From positions 248,001 through 312,000 of the forward strand of contig JADKIU010000007.1 in NCBI GenBank assembly GCA_016722565.1: DNA of 64,000 nt, given 5' to 3'. The position numbers were made by a program, and so were the translations under genes. This document shows positions 18,479-26,925 of this stretch, one piece after another; the first letter of the stretch is position 1, and every line of letters begins with the position of its first letter. The stretch is from Bacteroidota bacterium (GTDB taxonomy: Bacteria > Bacteroidota > Bacteroidia > 2-12-FULL-35-15). The notes beneath the pieces are model-generated. The model searched no databases. It was given only the letters and a program-made list of their open reading frames with translations, and was not told where the DNA came from.

Positions 18479-19072
18479 TTAGTCGTTTAACCCTTTTCCA
18501 ATCAGAATATCCGGAATACATTTTTCAATTCTTGCTTCACGTGTTTTTGTTTGCTTAGCAGAAGAAAAAAAGAGTAAGTACCCTCTTTGTCTACCGGGTG
18601 TTAATGCATAAAATGCTTTTTTGAGAGCCGGAGTTTTGCTGAGTTTTTTCTCAAACTCCTCCGGCATATTAAACTCCTCTGTCGTTTTTAACTCCACTTT
18701 CAATCCTGCTTTTTCTACTTCAATCGCTTCATGGATATACGCTTTCAAAACAGATTTCAACTTCACAATTTCTTTCACGTTCGTAAATCGAATTTGACGA
18801 GCCGCTTGAACATTTTGTGTTTGTTGAGCCAGAATGCCTTTGGTATCTTTTAAGAGAGCACCTTTAAAAAACAAGAATGCACAATACTCCTTGAATACAT
18901 GTATTAAAACAATATTGCTTTTATTCAATGTATAACAAGGCACACCCCATTTTAATTCTTCCGATAAATTACAATCCAATGCAATTGCTCGCATTTGTTC
19001 CAGCTCCTCTTGCCAGTTTTTTGCTTTTGTAAAATAAAAATCCACTTTCGGATTCATCGAACTTTTTGTCAT
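18479..19072 (-). CDS. DUF1801/YdeI family protein (tandem paralogue)
   Basis: 197 aa, colinear with the adjacent gene: LKWGVPCYTL, FFKGALL, QIRFTNVKEIVKLKSVLKAY, ALTPGRQRGYLLFF and KQTKTREARIEKC are shared nearly word for word. The N-terminal CGRC segment is missing. A tandem duplication is the simple explanation. The 13-bp gap suggests co-transcription. The biochemical role is unknown. Confidence 0.85.
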   Translation of the reverse strand: MTKSSMNPKVDFYFTKAKNWQEELEQMRAIALDCNLSEELKWGVPCYTLNKSNIVLIHVFKEYCAFLFFKGALLKDTKGILAQQTQNVQAARQIRFTNVKEIVKLKSVLKAYIHEAIEVEKAGLKVELKTTEEFNMPEEFEKKLSKTPALKKAFYALTPGRQRGYLLFFSSAKQTKTREARIEKCIPDILIGKGLND

Positions 19073-19159
19073 CGTTTGTTTGTTTGATTTGTTTTCAAAT
19101 GAGTTTGGATTCCTCTCTTTACTATTTTTGTTTTCGATTCGTTAAACAATTAAAATTAA

Positions 19160-21355
19160 TTAAAATCGGTCTAAATTCATCACTTTATTCCATGCAGCTA
19201 TAAAATCGTGAACAAACTTTTCAGTACTGTCAGCACATGCATATACCTCTGCTATGGCTCTTAGTTCTGAATTTGAACCGAATACTAAATCTGCACGCGT
19301 AGCTATCCATTTTACTTTTCCGGTTGCTCTATCTACACCTTCAAACAAATCACCGGATTCGGAAATGGCTTTCCAGGTCGTTTCAACAGTTAACAGATTT
19401 ACAAAAAAATCGTTAGTTAATTTTTGAGGACGATCGGTAAACAGTCCATATTTTGAGCCGTTGTAATTTGTATCCAAGGCTCTCATGCCTCCAATTAAAA
19501 CAGTCATTTCAGGAGCCGTTAAGGTGAGCAACTGCGATTTATCAACCAGCAGTGTTTCTGCTGGAATTGCAGCCATTGATGCATGCTTATAATTTCTAAA
19601 ACCATCCGCTTTGGGTTCCAGCACCGCAAATGAATCAACATCAGTTTGCTCCAATGTTGCATCCGCACGACCGGGAGAAAATGGAACAAAAACATTCAAT
19701 CCGGCATCTTTTGCAGCTTTTTCAATACCAGTGCAACCACCTAAAACTATCAAATCGGCTAATGATACTTTTTTCTTTCCGTTGTTTGTTTCATTAAATT
19801 CTTTCTGAATCTGTTCTAATTTCATCAACACTTTTGCTAATTGAACAGGATTATTTACTTCCCAATTTTTTTGAGGTGCAAATCGAATACGAGCACCGTT
19901 GGCACCACCACGTTTGTCAGAACCTCGGAATGTAGCTGCGGAAGCCCAAGCAGTTGAAACCAACTCGGAAACGGTTAATCCGGATTGAAGAAGTTTTTCT
20001 TTTAATAATACAATGTCCGCAGTTGTAATTAGTTCATAATCAATTGTCGGAATAGGATCTTGCCAAATTAATCGTTCAACGGGAATTTCCGGACCTAAAT
20101 AACGAGCACGAGGCCCCATATCTCTATGTGTTAATTTGAACCATGCTCTCGCAAATGCATCTGTAAATTTTTCAAAGTTTTCAAAATAGTTTCGAGAGAT
20201 GGCTTCATAAATCGGATCCATCTTTAAAGCTAAATCGGCTGTTGTCATGATGGGAGCGTGACGTTTTTTCGAATCGTGTGCATCTTCCACTAGGGTTGCT
20301 GCCGACTCATCTGTTGGTATCCATTGGTGTGCTCCGGCAGGACTCTTAACAAGTTTCCAATCGTATTTGAAAAGTGTTTCAAAATATCCATTGTCCCAGG
20401 TTGTTGGATTTGGTTTCCAGGCACCTTCTATCCCACTTGTAATTGTATCGCCACCTTTGCCGGTACCAAAACTATTTTTCCATCCTAAGCCTTGTTCTTC
20501 CATACTTGCACCTTCCGGTTCACGTCCAACATAACTTGCACTTGCCGCTCCATGTGCTTTTCCAAATGTATGTCCACCGGCAATTAATGCTACCGTTTCT
20601 TCGTCATTCATGGCCATGCGAGCAAACGTTTCGCGAATATCTTTTGCAGAGGCAACAGGATCAGGGTTGCCATTGGGGCCTTCCGGATTTACATAAATTA
20701 ATCCCATTTGAACTGCCGCCAAAGGATTTTCTAATGCACGATCACCACTGTATCGTTTATCTCCTAGCCATTCCGTTTCGGCACCCCAATAAACATCTTG
20801 TTCCGGTTCAAAAATATCTTCACGACCACCTGCAAAACCGAATGTTTTAAAACCCATCGATTCCAATGCACAATTACCGGTAAGAATCATTAAATCGGCC
20901 CACGATAATTTTTTGCCATATTTTTGTTTGATGGGCCACAATAAAAATCGTGCTTTATCTAAATTCCCATTGTCCGGCCAACTGTTTAACGGAGCAAAAC
21001 GTTGGTTGCCTGATCCAGCACCACCTCGCCCATCGGAAATACGATAGGTGCCTGCACTGTGCCAAGCCATACGAATAAATAACGGACCATAATGACCGTA
21101 ATCTGCTGGCCACCAATCCTGAGAAGTTGTCATTAATTTGTAAATGTCTTCCTTCACCGCTTTTAAATCCAATTTTTTAAATTCATCGGCATACTTAAAA
21201 TCTTTTTCCATTGGATTCGTAAGTGACGAATGCAAACGAAGAATGTTCAGATTCAATCGGTTTGGCCACCATTCTTTGTTGGATGTACCCATGCCACCAA
21301 CGGGTAGACTTTGTCCATGATTAAACGGACATTTTTTTTCTGTTGAATTGCTCAT
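19160..21355 (-). CDS. katG: Catalase-peroxidase
   Basis: 731 aa from ATG 21355 (MSNSTEKKCPFNHGQ), the usual KatG N-terminus. An earlier in-frame ATG at 21415 lies inside the upstream regulator gene and is rejected. It has the distal haem site RMAWHSAGTYR with the Trp of the Met-Tyr-Trp adduct, the Tyr in GLIYVNPEGPNG, and the proximal His in ALIAGGHTFGKAHG. Both the catalytic and the degenerate C-terminal peroxidase domains are present. It destroys hydrogen peroxide in the cytoplasm. It lies 10 bp after the PerR-like gene, forming a regulator-katG operon. Confidence 0.97.
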   Translation of the reverse strand: MSNSTEKKCPFNHGQSLPVGGMGTSNKEWWPNRLNLNILRLHSSLTNPMEKDFKYADEFKKLDLKAVKEDIYKLMTTSQDWWPADYGHYGPLFIRMAWHSAGTYRISDGRGGAGSGNQRFAPLNSWPDNGNLDKARFLLWPIKQKYGKKLSWADLMILTGNCALESMGFKTFGFAGGREDIFEPEQDVYWGAETEWLGDKRYSGDRALENPLAAVQMGLIYVNPEGPNGNPDPVASAKDIRETFARMAMNDEETVALIAGGHTFGKAHGAASASYVGREPEGASMEEQGLGWKNSFGTGKGGDTITSGIEGAWKPNPTTWDNGYFETLFKYDWKLVKSPAGAHQWIPTDESAATLVEDAHDSKKRHAPIMTTADLALKMDPIYEAISRNYFENFEKFTDAFARAWFKLTHRDMGPRARYLGPEIPVERLIWQDPIPTIDYELITTADIVLLKEKLLQSGLTVSELVSTAWASAATFRGSDKRGGANGARIRFAPQKNWEVNNPVQLAKVLMKLEQIQKEFNETNNGKKKVSLADLIVLGGCTGIEKAAKDAGLNVFVPFSPGRADATLEQTDVDSFAVLEPKADGFRNYKHASMAAIPAETLLVDKSQLLTLTAPEMTVLIGGMRALDTNYNGSKYGLFTDRPQKLTNDFFVNLLTVETTWKAISESGDLFEGVDRATGKVKWIATRADLVFGSNSELRAIAEVYACADSTEKFVHDFIAAWNKVMNLDRF

Positions 21356-21365
21356 TATAATTTTT

Positions 21366-21785
21366 TTATTTGTTAGTACTAAATTTCCCTGTGATCTGAA
21401 GCTTGATGTCTTCAATTTTAAAATTCTTTATTCTATGTTTTTTAAAGTACTCCTTTAAAAATTCATTTAAATGGTCATCATCATAATCTTCGATTCGATC
21501 TGTTTCAATGCAATACAAATGATGGTGATGCGACAAAACAGCATCATAACGCATAAAATCTTTTTCTGTTTTTACTTTCTTCAGCAGATCGTTTTCTACT
21601 AATGAATCCAACACTTTATAGACTGTGCCCACAGAAATGTTTGGATGGTTTGCTTTGATATAATCAATTATTTTCTCAGCCGTTGGGTGATTGTTTAATT
21701 TAACAACCGCTTGATAAATTGCTACACGCTGTGGTGTAACCTTTAGTCCTTTTTCTTGTAATTTTTCTCTGATATATGTATCCAC
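21366..21785 (-). CDS. perR: Fur family regulator, PerR-like
   Basis: 139 aa. The winged helix has KVTPQRVAIYQAV and SVGTVYKVLDSL, and the regulatory metal site has HHHHLYCIE and the His-rich end KKHRIKNF. The CxxC structural zinc pairs of most Fur proteins are absent; only one Cys is seen. It precedes katG in the same operon, as PerR often does, so peroxide sensing is inferred. The inverted repeat at 21804-21829 overlaps its promoter. Confidence 0.88.
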   Translation of the reverse strand: MDTYIREKLQEKGLKVTPQRVAIYQAVVKLNNHPTAEKIIDYIKANHPNISVGTVYKVLDSLVENDLLKKVKTEKDFMRYDAVLSHHHHLYCIETDRIEDYDDDHLNEFLKEYFKKHRIKNFKIEDIKLQITGKFSTNK

Positions 21786-21803
21786 GTGATTGGTTTTACT
21801 TAT

Positions 21804-21829
21804 GAATTATTACGTAAAGATAATAATTC
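21804..21829 (-). promoter_or_regulatory. Candidate PerR operator over the -7 box
   Basis: GAATTATT-N10-AATAATTC is a perfect 8-bp inverted repeat. The minus-strand spacer region contains TATCTTTA (21815-21822), a near match to the Bacteroidota -7 box TAnnTTTG. A repressor bound here would cover the promoter of the PerR-like/katG operon, 19 bp upstream of its start codon. Confidence 0.6.
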
Positions 21830-21974
21830 TCCTTTAGGAATAACTGACATTTATCATGTTTTGTCCAGATTGGTCAAAAAAAATGAATCTCAAAGCTGAA
21901 AAAAGGCCTTTAAATTGGGCAAAACAAGAGCTATCAGCTTATTTCCCGACTTCCAACTTCATTGGCAATTCTTA

Positions 21975-22005
21975 TTGGAATTCCAAAAAATAAAGTGTAG
22001 ATTTG
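21975..22005 (+). promoter_or_regulatory. Bacteroidota-type promoter
   Basis: TTG (21975-21977), 20 nt, then TAGATTTG (21998-22005) matches the -33/-7 pattern TTG-N19-21-TAnnTTTG. It sits 31 bp upstream of the small secreted protein gene. Confidence 0.65.
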
Positions 22006-22036
22006 ATTTAATGTTAAACCCTAAAACTAAAACACT

Positions 22037-22318
22037 ATGAAATTGAAAACAGCATTTTTATCTATGGCATTTTTGCTAGTCGTAAACATTGCAAGTGCGT
22101 TCACGATTGACTATTACAACAAAGACTCTCAAAAGTATACCATGGAAGTAAAATCCAACGGCTCTACTCAAAAAGTTGAATTTAATGCATCTACTAGCGG
22201 TGCTACATCGATTCAAACCAGCGCTTCAGAAGTTGAAATCAAAACTTCTTGCGGTTGGGTAAAAGTAAAAAATGGTGCTAAAATCACTATCAAAGACGGT
22301 TGCATTAAAGTTGAGTAA
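22037..22318 (+). CDS. Small secreted protein of unknown function
   Basis: 93 aa. A signal peptide (MKLKTAFLSMAFLLVVNIASA) is followed by a Ser/Thr/Lys-rich beta-strand-like mature part of about 70 residues with two Cys (SCGW and DGC) that could form one disulfide bond. It has its own promoter and a strong terminator, so it is a monocistronic and probably abundant product. No family was recognised. Confidence 0.8.
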   Translation: MKLKTAFLSMAFLLVVNIASAFTIDYYNKDSQKYTMEVKSNGSTQKVEFNASTSGATSIQTSASEVEIKTSCGWVKVKNGAKITIKDGCIKVE

Positions 22319-22337
22319 TTCTTTAATACTAGTTTAT

Positions 22338-22369
22338 AAAAAAAGCTCTGTGTACACAGAGCTTTTTTT
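22338..22369. terminator. Terminator (perfect palindrome)
   Basis: AAAAAGCTCTGTGTACACAGAGCTTTTT is a perfect 14-bp inverted repeat with A- and T-runs, 20 bp after the stop codon of the small secreted protein gene. Confidence 0.85.
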
Positions 22370-22425
22370 ATGGAGAATAAATCCTTTCTTCTAACACTCC
22401 ACGACAATAAATACCGCAGGAGTAA

Positions 22426-22977
22426 TTAAATTTCCCAATTCACATAGCAGGTTTTATTTTTTATGAGTTCGTTGTCGCTCTTCTCATTACTCAAATCCTG
22501 AATGATACTACCAATTTCCGATTCGGATAATTTTCTTCTACTATAGATAAGTGCGATACTGAGTGCATTTGATTTGCCCAACAAGATATTCACCAAATTT
22601 TTTGTGTTAGGGGTTCCAACAACTTTTTGCAATTGTAGGCTTGTGAATTGAATTTCTGAAATAGTTATAGAAAATGTATCTAATGGCAAAGAGACTATTG
22701 CATATCCATCCAAATTCGAGCGAATCAATGTATCCATTTTACTCCCACGGATTAAAATACTTGCAAATGGAACAGATTCACCCTTTTTGTCCAGAACTTG
22801 AAATGCAAATACACATTTGTTAGGGTCCAATAGTGTGTCTGCTACTTGAGCTGTGAAAGAGGAAGGCTGACTGATTAAATGTGCTCTATACTTATACTTA
22901 TATTTTTTCTGAGCAAATACAATTGTCGGAAAGAGAAACAAAAAAAATAAAAGAAGACGAAACCAATACAATTTCAT
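22426..22977 (-). CDS. Secreted protein with carboxypeptidase-regulatory-like domain
   Basis: 183 aa. The signal peptide is MKLYWFRLLLFFLFLFPTIVFA. A middle segment with PFASILIRGSKMDTLIRSN and DGYAIVSLP matches the CarboxypepD_reg-like beta-sandwich common in Bacteroidota envelope proteins. The domain is isolated here, without a TonB-dependent receptor. It begins a group of four small envelope genes on the minus strand. Function is unknown. Confidence 0.7.
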   Translation of the reverse strand: MKLYWFRLLLFFLFLFPTIVFAQKKYKYKYRAHLISQPSSFTAQVADTLLDPNKCVFAFQVLDKKGESVPFASILIRGSKMDTLIRSNLDGYAIVSLPLDTFSITISEIQFTSLQLQKVVGTPNTKNLVNILLGKSNALSIALIYSRRKLSESEIGSIIQDLSNEKSDNELIKNKTCYVNWEI

Positions 22978-22999
22978 AAAAAATCGTGTTAATCACTGA

Positions 23000-23554
23000 C
23001 TATTCCTTTGCAAATACATTCTTAATCTCACGAACATCGTCAATCAAAAAAGAGTTTTGTGATGGCACCACAACAATTTCTCTATAAAAGGTTGACTTAT
23101 AATCCGCGTCTTCCAAAACTACTTCAAACAAATACCCACCCATCTCCGTCTTATTCTTCAATTCACATTTAGACACTTTAATTTTTCCATTGTCCGTTCC
23201 GCCTATTAAAAATCCTTCTTGAATTCCTGCATATTCGGAATACCTTCTTCCCCACTTCGTTTTAAATGCATCTTCTGACATTCCTCCATCCATATCCACA
23301 TTGGTTGCATCTTTCTTGAATTCCGCATACTCCTTGGTGCAAATTTTTGAATAGTCTCCTTTCAATGTTTCAAAATTTGTAAAGAAGCCTTCTATAGTTT
23401 CAATCAACCATTTTTTTGCTGATGCTGCATCGTCTTCCTTTCTTGCTGATTCCGCATTTTTTGTGGCATCTACTGACATATTCTCCTTCTGTTCGTTGTT
23501 GCTACACGAAACAAAAAGTGACAAGAGTGAAATAGCAATAACAATCTTTTTCAT
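23000..23554 (-). CDS. Lipoprotein of unknown function
   Basis: 184 aa. MKKIVIAISLLSLFVSC gives a lipobox with Cys17, then an Asn/Glu-rich linker. The mature part contains alternating charged and hydrophobic stretches and a GGTDNGKIKVSKCELKN segment. No family was recognised. It lies next to other lipoprotein genes on the same strand. Confidence 0.75.
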   Translation of the reverse strand: MKKIVIAISLLSLFVSCSNNEQKENMSVDATKNAESARKEDDAASAKKWLIETIEGFFTNFETLKGDYSKICTKEYAEFKKDATNVDMDGGMSEDAFKTKWGRRYSEYAGIQEGFLIGGTDNGKIKVSKCELKNKTEMGGYLFEVVLEDADYKSTFYREIVVVPSQNSFLIDDVREIKNVFAKE

Positions 23555-23627
23555 TTTGTGTTAATTTTTAGTATTCTAAATAAAAGTATGAAATATTTCA
23601 GACAGCCGAAGAAAAGTATAGTTTTCT

Positions 23628-24140
23628 TCACGCATGCAGTTGACCAAGCTTCGTTAAAACATTTGTTAATTCGGTTGCTTTGCCTGTGCCTATTAATAAT
23701 TTCTTACTTGTCTTAAATTCAAGTTGCAATCCGGTATTCCCGGAAACATTGTAAGCCTTTCCTCTGCCAAACAAACCAATTCTTAATCCCCAGCCACCAT
23801 ATTCAGTTATTGCAGAATAATTCCGAACAAATGATTTCGTCAACGATTCCCAACTGAAGTATTTGAAATTGACATGAAAGGAAAAAAAGCGAACGTAAAT
23901 TCCGTCCTTTTTTATTTGTGTTTCAAGACGAAAAACAACAAATAATAAGGTGATTAAAAGAAAAAGTCCGGATACAATTAAAAGTCCGACATCGCTCATT
24001 GGTTTATCACCAAACGGATGGCCATTGAAAACTTGTTGAAAAACGCCAAAGAGGAACAATCCATTTAAGGATATTAAAATGAGCCAAAGCCACCATTGTT
24101 TAAACCGTTGTTGTTCTGTAAATAAAATTTCCTTGTCCAT
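23628..24140 (-). CDS. Membrane protein of unknown function, two TM helices
   Basis: 170 aa. Two transmembrane helices (about residues 14-35 and 50-70) are followed by a cytoplasmic beta-rich domain with FSWESLTKSFVRNYS and GRGKAYNVSGNTGLQLEF. The layout recalls PH-like membrane proteins of the YdbT/DUF304 type, but the match is only by pattern. It is separated by about 30 bp from the next lipoprotein gene. Confidence 0.7.
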   Translation of the reverse strand: MDKEILFTEQQRFKQWWLWLILISLNGLFLFGVFQQVFNGHPFGDKPMSDVGLLIVSGLFLLITLLFVVFRLETQIKKDGIYVRFFSFHVNFKYFSWESLTKSFVRNYSAITEYGGWGLRIGLFGRGKAYNVSGNTGLQLEFKTSKKLLIGTGKATELTNVLTKLGQLHA

Positions 24141-24169
24141 ATAGTTTTATAGTTTAATGCTGTAAGAAA

Positions 24170-24799
24170 TTATTTATTTTCTAATTTATAAAATACATTA
24201 TCATAATTCGCATAAAGTATTTTCACCTTCTCCGTTGTTGCTTTTCCCACATTGTACTTAATACTTTTTATCAATCGTTTCGAATGTCTTTTTGTGGATC
24301 TATTCCAATAGACAACAACACAATAATCAAAATCTTTCTCTACAAACTCGTTGGTTGATTCACAAACAGGTTTTAAATAACTCAGTTGTCGTTTCAAATT
24401 TAGCACGGTATCAATAGGTGCTTGATCTTTTGGTAAGAATGTATCTAACATTCCATCTCTATTCCATTTCAAGTTTGGGAAACCACCGGCATAGCAATTA
24501 ATATAAAATTTTACAAGTTCTCCTTGCGAGTTAAAATACAATGCCTGCAAAGGTTGAACATGATTTTTTCGTTGCGCTTTAAATTGAGTCGTGTCCAGTT
24601 TTAAAATAAAATCCAAATAGCTTGTATCCAAACGGTAATTAGAATTCTGTGGAATATCAAAAGCTTTGGAACACTTTGTGATTTCTTTATCAGTGAGACG
24701 TTTGGGATCTTTGATTCCAATGATGGATTGCATGATTGACATACAACTCGAAAGCGAAAGTGCTAAGGATAATAAAACAAATAGTTTAAGTACTTTCAT
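24170..24799 (-). CDS. Lipoprotein of unknown function
   Basis: 209 aa. The signal MKVLKLFVLLSLALSLSSC has lipobox Cys19. The mature domain has HVQPLQALYFNSQGELVKFYINCY near the middle and no recognised motif. It could be redox-linked or structural; nothing in the sequence decides. Its neighbours are small hypothetical proteins, with no clear operon logic. Confidence 0.7.
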   Translation of the reverse strand: MKVLKLFVLLSLALSLSSCMSIMQSIIGIKDPKRLTDKEITKCSKAFDIPQNSNYRLDTSYLDFILKLDTTQFKAQRKNHVQPLQALYFNSQGELVKFYINCYAGGFPNLKWNRDGMLDTFLPKDQAPIDTVLNLKRQLSYLKPVCESTNEFVEKDFDYCVVVYWNRSTKRHSKRLIKSIKYNVGKATTEKVKILYANYDNVFYKLENK

Positions 24800-24878
24800 A
24801 AAATGTGATCTGATGAATATTCGTTAACTGTACTCTCCCTTACTCGACTATCTCTTATTTCTTTTGCATCAGCATTTA

Positions 24879-25301
24879 CTACTTGGTTTCAAATCCATCT
24901 CGTACGATTGCTTCAAGCACTTCGAGATGTATATCTTTCAGTGCTTTGAACTTAATGCAATATCCTGTTACAGTCGCTTTTCCAATTTTTTCACCATAGG
25001 TTGTTGCCAAATAAGCTTTATCCTTCATGCCAAAAACATAAACTGAAATTCCGGTTTTGTTTGCGCTGATTCCAATTTGATAAAATGCTTTGGAGGTTCC
25101 ATCTGCATATTTTATAGCGTATTCTCCATATCCGATATTCGGATTAGAAACAACTTTACCCTTTTCGTCCTTCCCATCTAAAAACCACAATTTACCTTTC
25201 GGTTGTATTTGCAATATACTTTTGTGCAATACTTCCATCTCAGCGCTTTTGGGCGCAGGCAGACTAACAATATAGTTTTTAATTTGTTCTTTTATGCTCA
25301 T
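24879..25301 (-). CDS. DUF1801-like domain protein
   Basis: 140 aa. The first part, EQIKNYIVSLPAPKSAEMEVLH, resembles the start of DUF1801/YdhG proteins, and the core has GYGEYAIKYADGTS and FYQIGISANKTGISVYVFG. It is distinct from the paired DUF1801 genes at 17.8-19.1 kb. Function is unknown. It lies 50 bp from the SRPBCC gene and is likely co-transcribed with it. Confidence 0.7.
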   Translation of the reverse strand: MSIKEQIKNYIVSLPAPKSAEMEVLHKSILQIQPKGKLWFLDGKDEKGKVVSNPNIGYGEYAIKYADGTSKAFYQIGISANKTGISVYVFGMKDKAYLATTYGEKIGKATVTGYCIKFKALKDIHLEVLEAIVRDGFETK

Positions 25302-25351
25302 CGTAATGGATGCCTTGCATCAACTTGAATTTTAAGATCTCCAAGAAATGG

Positions 25352-25810
25352 TTATTTTTCACAAAGTTCTTTCAATTTGTCAAGTGCTTTAGGGTACGAT
25401 TCATTCATATACTCCACAAACTCTTCCGTGGTGTCGAGGTCAACAATGAGGGTTGTAACTGCACCATTTTCTTCAAAGGTATAATTTTCTAATCCATTTG
25501 CCCATTTTTCCACTTCCGGTCCTTCAGTAATTTCCTTGCCGGCTTGTACAAGGCCATAATGTTGAATGGAAACAAATTGGTTAGGAATATTCTCAGCAAT
25601 TCTGGAAACCATACCACCCTTTTCTCCTTTCTCATCTACTCCAACAAAAAGAATTTTACTTCCTTTGTCCCAACTGCCTTCATAGGAAGAGGTAGGATTA
25701 AACAATGCGGTCCATTGTTCATACGTTGATTTATTGTCAAGACCAAGCATAATGTTGTATACATTGGTCAATGTTGAATTTATGCTTACTTTATATTGCA
25801 ATTTTTTCAT
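25352..25810 (-). CDS. SRPBCC (START/Bet v1-like) family protein
   Basis: 152 aa, a single AHSA1/SRPBCC-type domain. It starts KLQYKVSINSTLTNVYNIMLGL, has YEQWTALFNPTSSYEGSW and ends with a long amphipathic helix (YMNESYPKALDKLKELC). Such proteins bind hydrophobic ligands in a cavity. No partner is evident. A second SRPBCC protein lies in the sigma-factor cassette at 36602-37033. Confidence 0.85.
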   Translation of the reverse strand: MKKLQYKVSINSTLTNVYNIMLGLDNKSTYEQWTALFNPTSSYEGSWDKGSKILFVGVDEKGEKGGMVSRIAENIPNQFVSIQHYGLVQAGKEITEGPEVEKWANGLENYTFEENGAVTTLIVDLDTTEEFVEYMNESYPKALDKLKELCEK

Positions 25811-25887
25811 AGTTTAGTTGTTTAAATTAATAGCTCGAAATGTGTTTTTTGTCATTCAAAGCAGTTGTAGAACATTGCCTATATTGA

Positions 25888-26058
25888 TTAATAGCTAAAG
25901 AAGTTATCAATTTTAAGTAACAAAGCTGTCTTAACCAAAAAACCATAATAAAAGTACGAAAGGAAATTTCAAATGCAAAATTATTCGTGTTAGCACCATT
26001 GAAAAATTGCATTTAACACTTTCACAAAACTACATAGCGATTGGGTGCTTTAACCGGC
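25888..26058 (-). repeat. Decayed cassette recombination site (outermost remnant)
   Basis: This region keeps the internal motifs of the intact sites in order: GCTAAAGAAGTTAT, GCTGTCTTAACC, AAAAGTACGAAAGGAAAT and GCAAATGC-type segments, ending with GCGATTGGGTGC. The TAACG and TGTTA ends are not recognisable. It matches best the sites at 33699-33869 and 43478-43653. It suggests the array once reached at least this far. The rest of the 343-bp gap (25811-26153) shows no gene. Confidence 0.55.
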
Positions 26059-26153
26059 ATGGTGGTTCACACAATTTAACTTATCTTTAAATGTTCGCAT
26101 ATAGAACCGTTGATCTTAGCACAATTTTTATCCACAAATTCCGTTAAGTAGTA

Positions 26154-26801
26154 ATGAAAAAGCTTTTCATTTTTTTTGTCATGTCAATTATTTGCCTTGA
26201 TGTTTGGTCCCAAGCTAAATTAAAAATGCCATGCAAATTTGGCGTTAAATTAGGTTTTGGAATGCACACGATTACTGGAAGTCGCGTAAAAACTCACCCA
26301 TTATATTCATTCATGGGTGGAATCTGGTTTCAGATAAAAATGAATAAAAGTTGGACGATGCAGTCTGAACTCACTTTAATAGAAAAAGGAGCTGGGGGAT
26401 TCAATTCTGATCATCCCAAGTATGGGGATTATTATTTAGGTCTATCCTACTTTGAAATCCCAATCCTCTTCCAATATAACAGGAAAAAGGCATATGTCGA
26501 ATTTGGTCCGGGATTATCAGCATTAAGACATGCTGGAGAAACTACAGGTGGTGGAGCTCTTCCGTACCAAACGGACCTTTATCCCATTAGTAAAAAAGAC
26601 CTTTCCTTCAATCTAGGTGCTGGTTATCTAATCAACGAAAAATGGGGTGTAGGATTGCGACTGACTCACTCACTTCTTCCTGTTAGAAAACAATTACCGG
26701 AAACTTCTCAGTCGGGTTACAACAGAGGAATTGTCCTTTCTGTTAGCCGTCAAATAAACTTTAAATCCCCAAGGAACAAGCAATCGCAAGACATCGAGTA
26801 A
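26154..26801 (+). CDS. Outer-membrane beta-barrel protein (porin-like)
   Basis: 215 aa. A signal peptide (MKKLFIFFVMSIICLDVWSQA) is followed by alternating strands rich in Gly and aromatics: GVKLGFGMHTITGS, TMQSELTLIEKGAGGF, AYVEFGPGLSAL and FNLGAGYLI. It fits the PorT/outer-membrane protein beta-barrel family (8-10 strands). It lies on the plus strand between two decayed cassette sites, so it may be an old cassette gene in the opposite orientation. Confidence 0.82.
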   Translation: MKKLFIFFVMSIICLDVWSQAKLKMPCKFGVKLGFGMHTITGSRVKTHPLYSFMGGIWFQIKMNKSWTMQSELTLIEKGAGGFNSDHPKYGDYYLGLSYFEIPILFQYNRKKAYVEFGPGLSALRHAGETTGGGALPYQTDLYPISKKDLSFNLGAGYLINEKWGVGLRLTHSLLPVRKQLPETSQSGYNRGIVLSVSRQINFKSPRNKQSQDIE

Positions 26802-26813
26802 TAGGGTCATTAT

Positions 26814-26924
26814 GTAGGTTGCATTCGGGCGGGTTTCCACCCAAAATGAATCAAATGAAACTGAATTTTCAACGGGAACGCGATGTTTTCTTTTCACCCA
26901 ATGCCTGCCTTACGTAAAGCCGCT
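26814..26924 (-). repeat. Cassette site A (decayed, distal end of recognisable array)
   Basis: GTAGG-TTGCATTCGGG and CCCAATGCCTGCCTTAC form an imperfect inverted repeat. The TAACG and TGTTA ends are lost. The cassette-end motif is still visible at 26925-26939 (CCTAGCTACC-G-TATT), matching GTTAGCAGTC-A-TATT at the other end of the lactonase cassette at 7 or more of 14 other positions, with G/A at position 11. Confidence 0.6.
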
Positions 26925-26925
26925 C

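Noticed and set aside
20443..20850. Plus-strand 135-codon ORF
   Set aside because: It lies wholly within katG on the other strand and has a low-complexity His/Leu-rich product.
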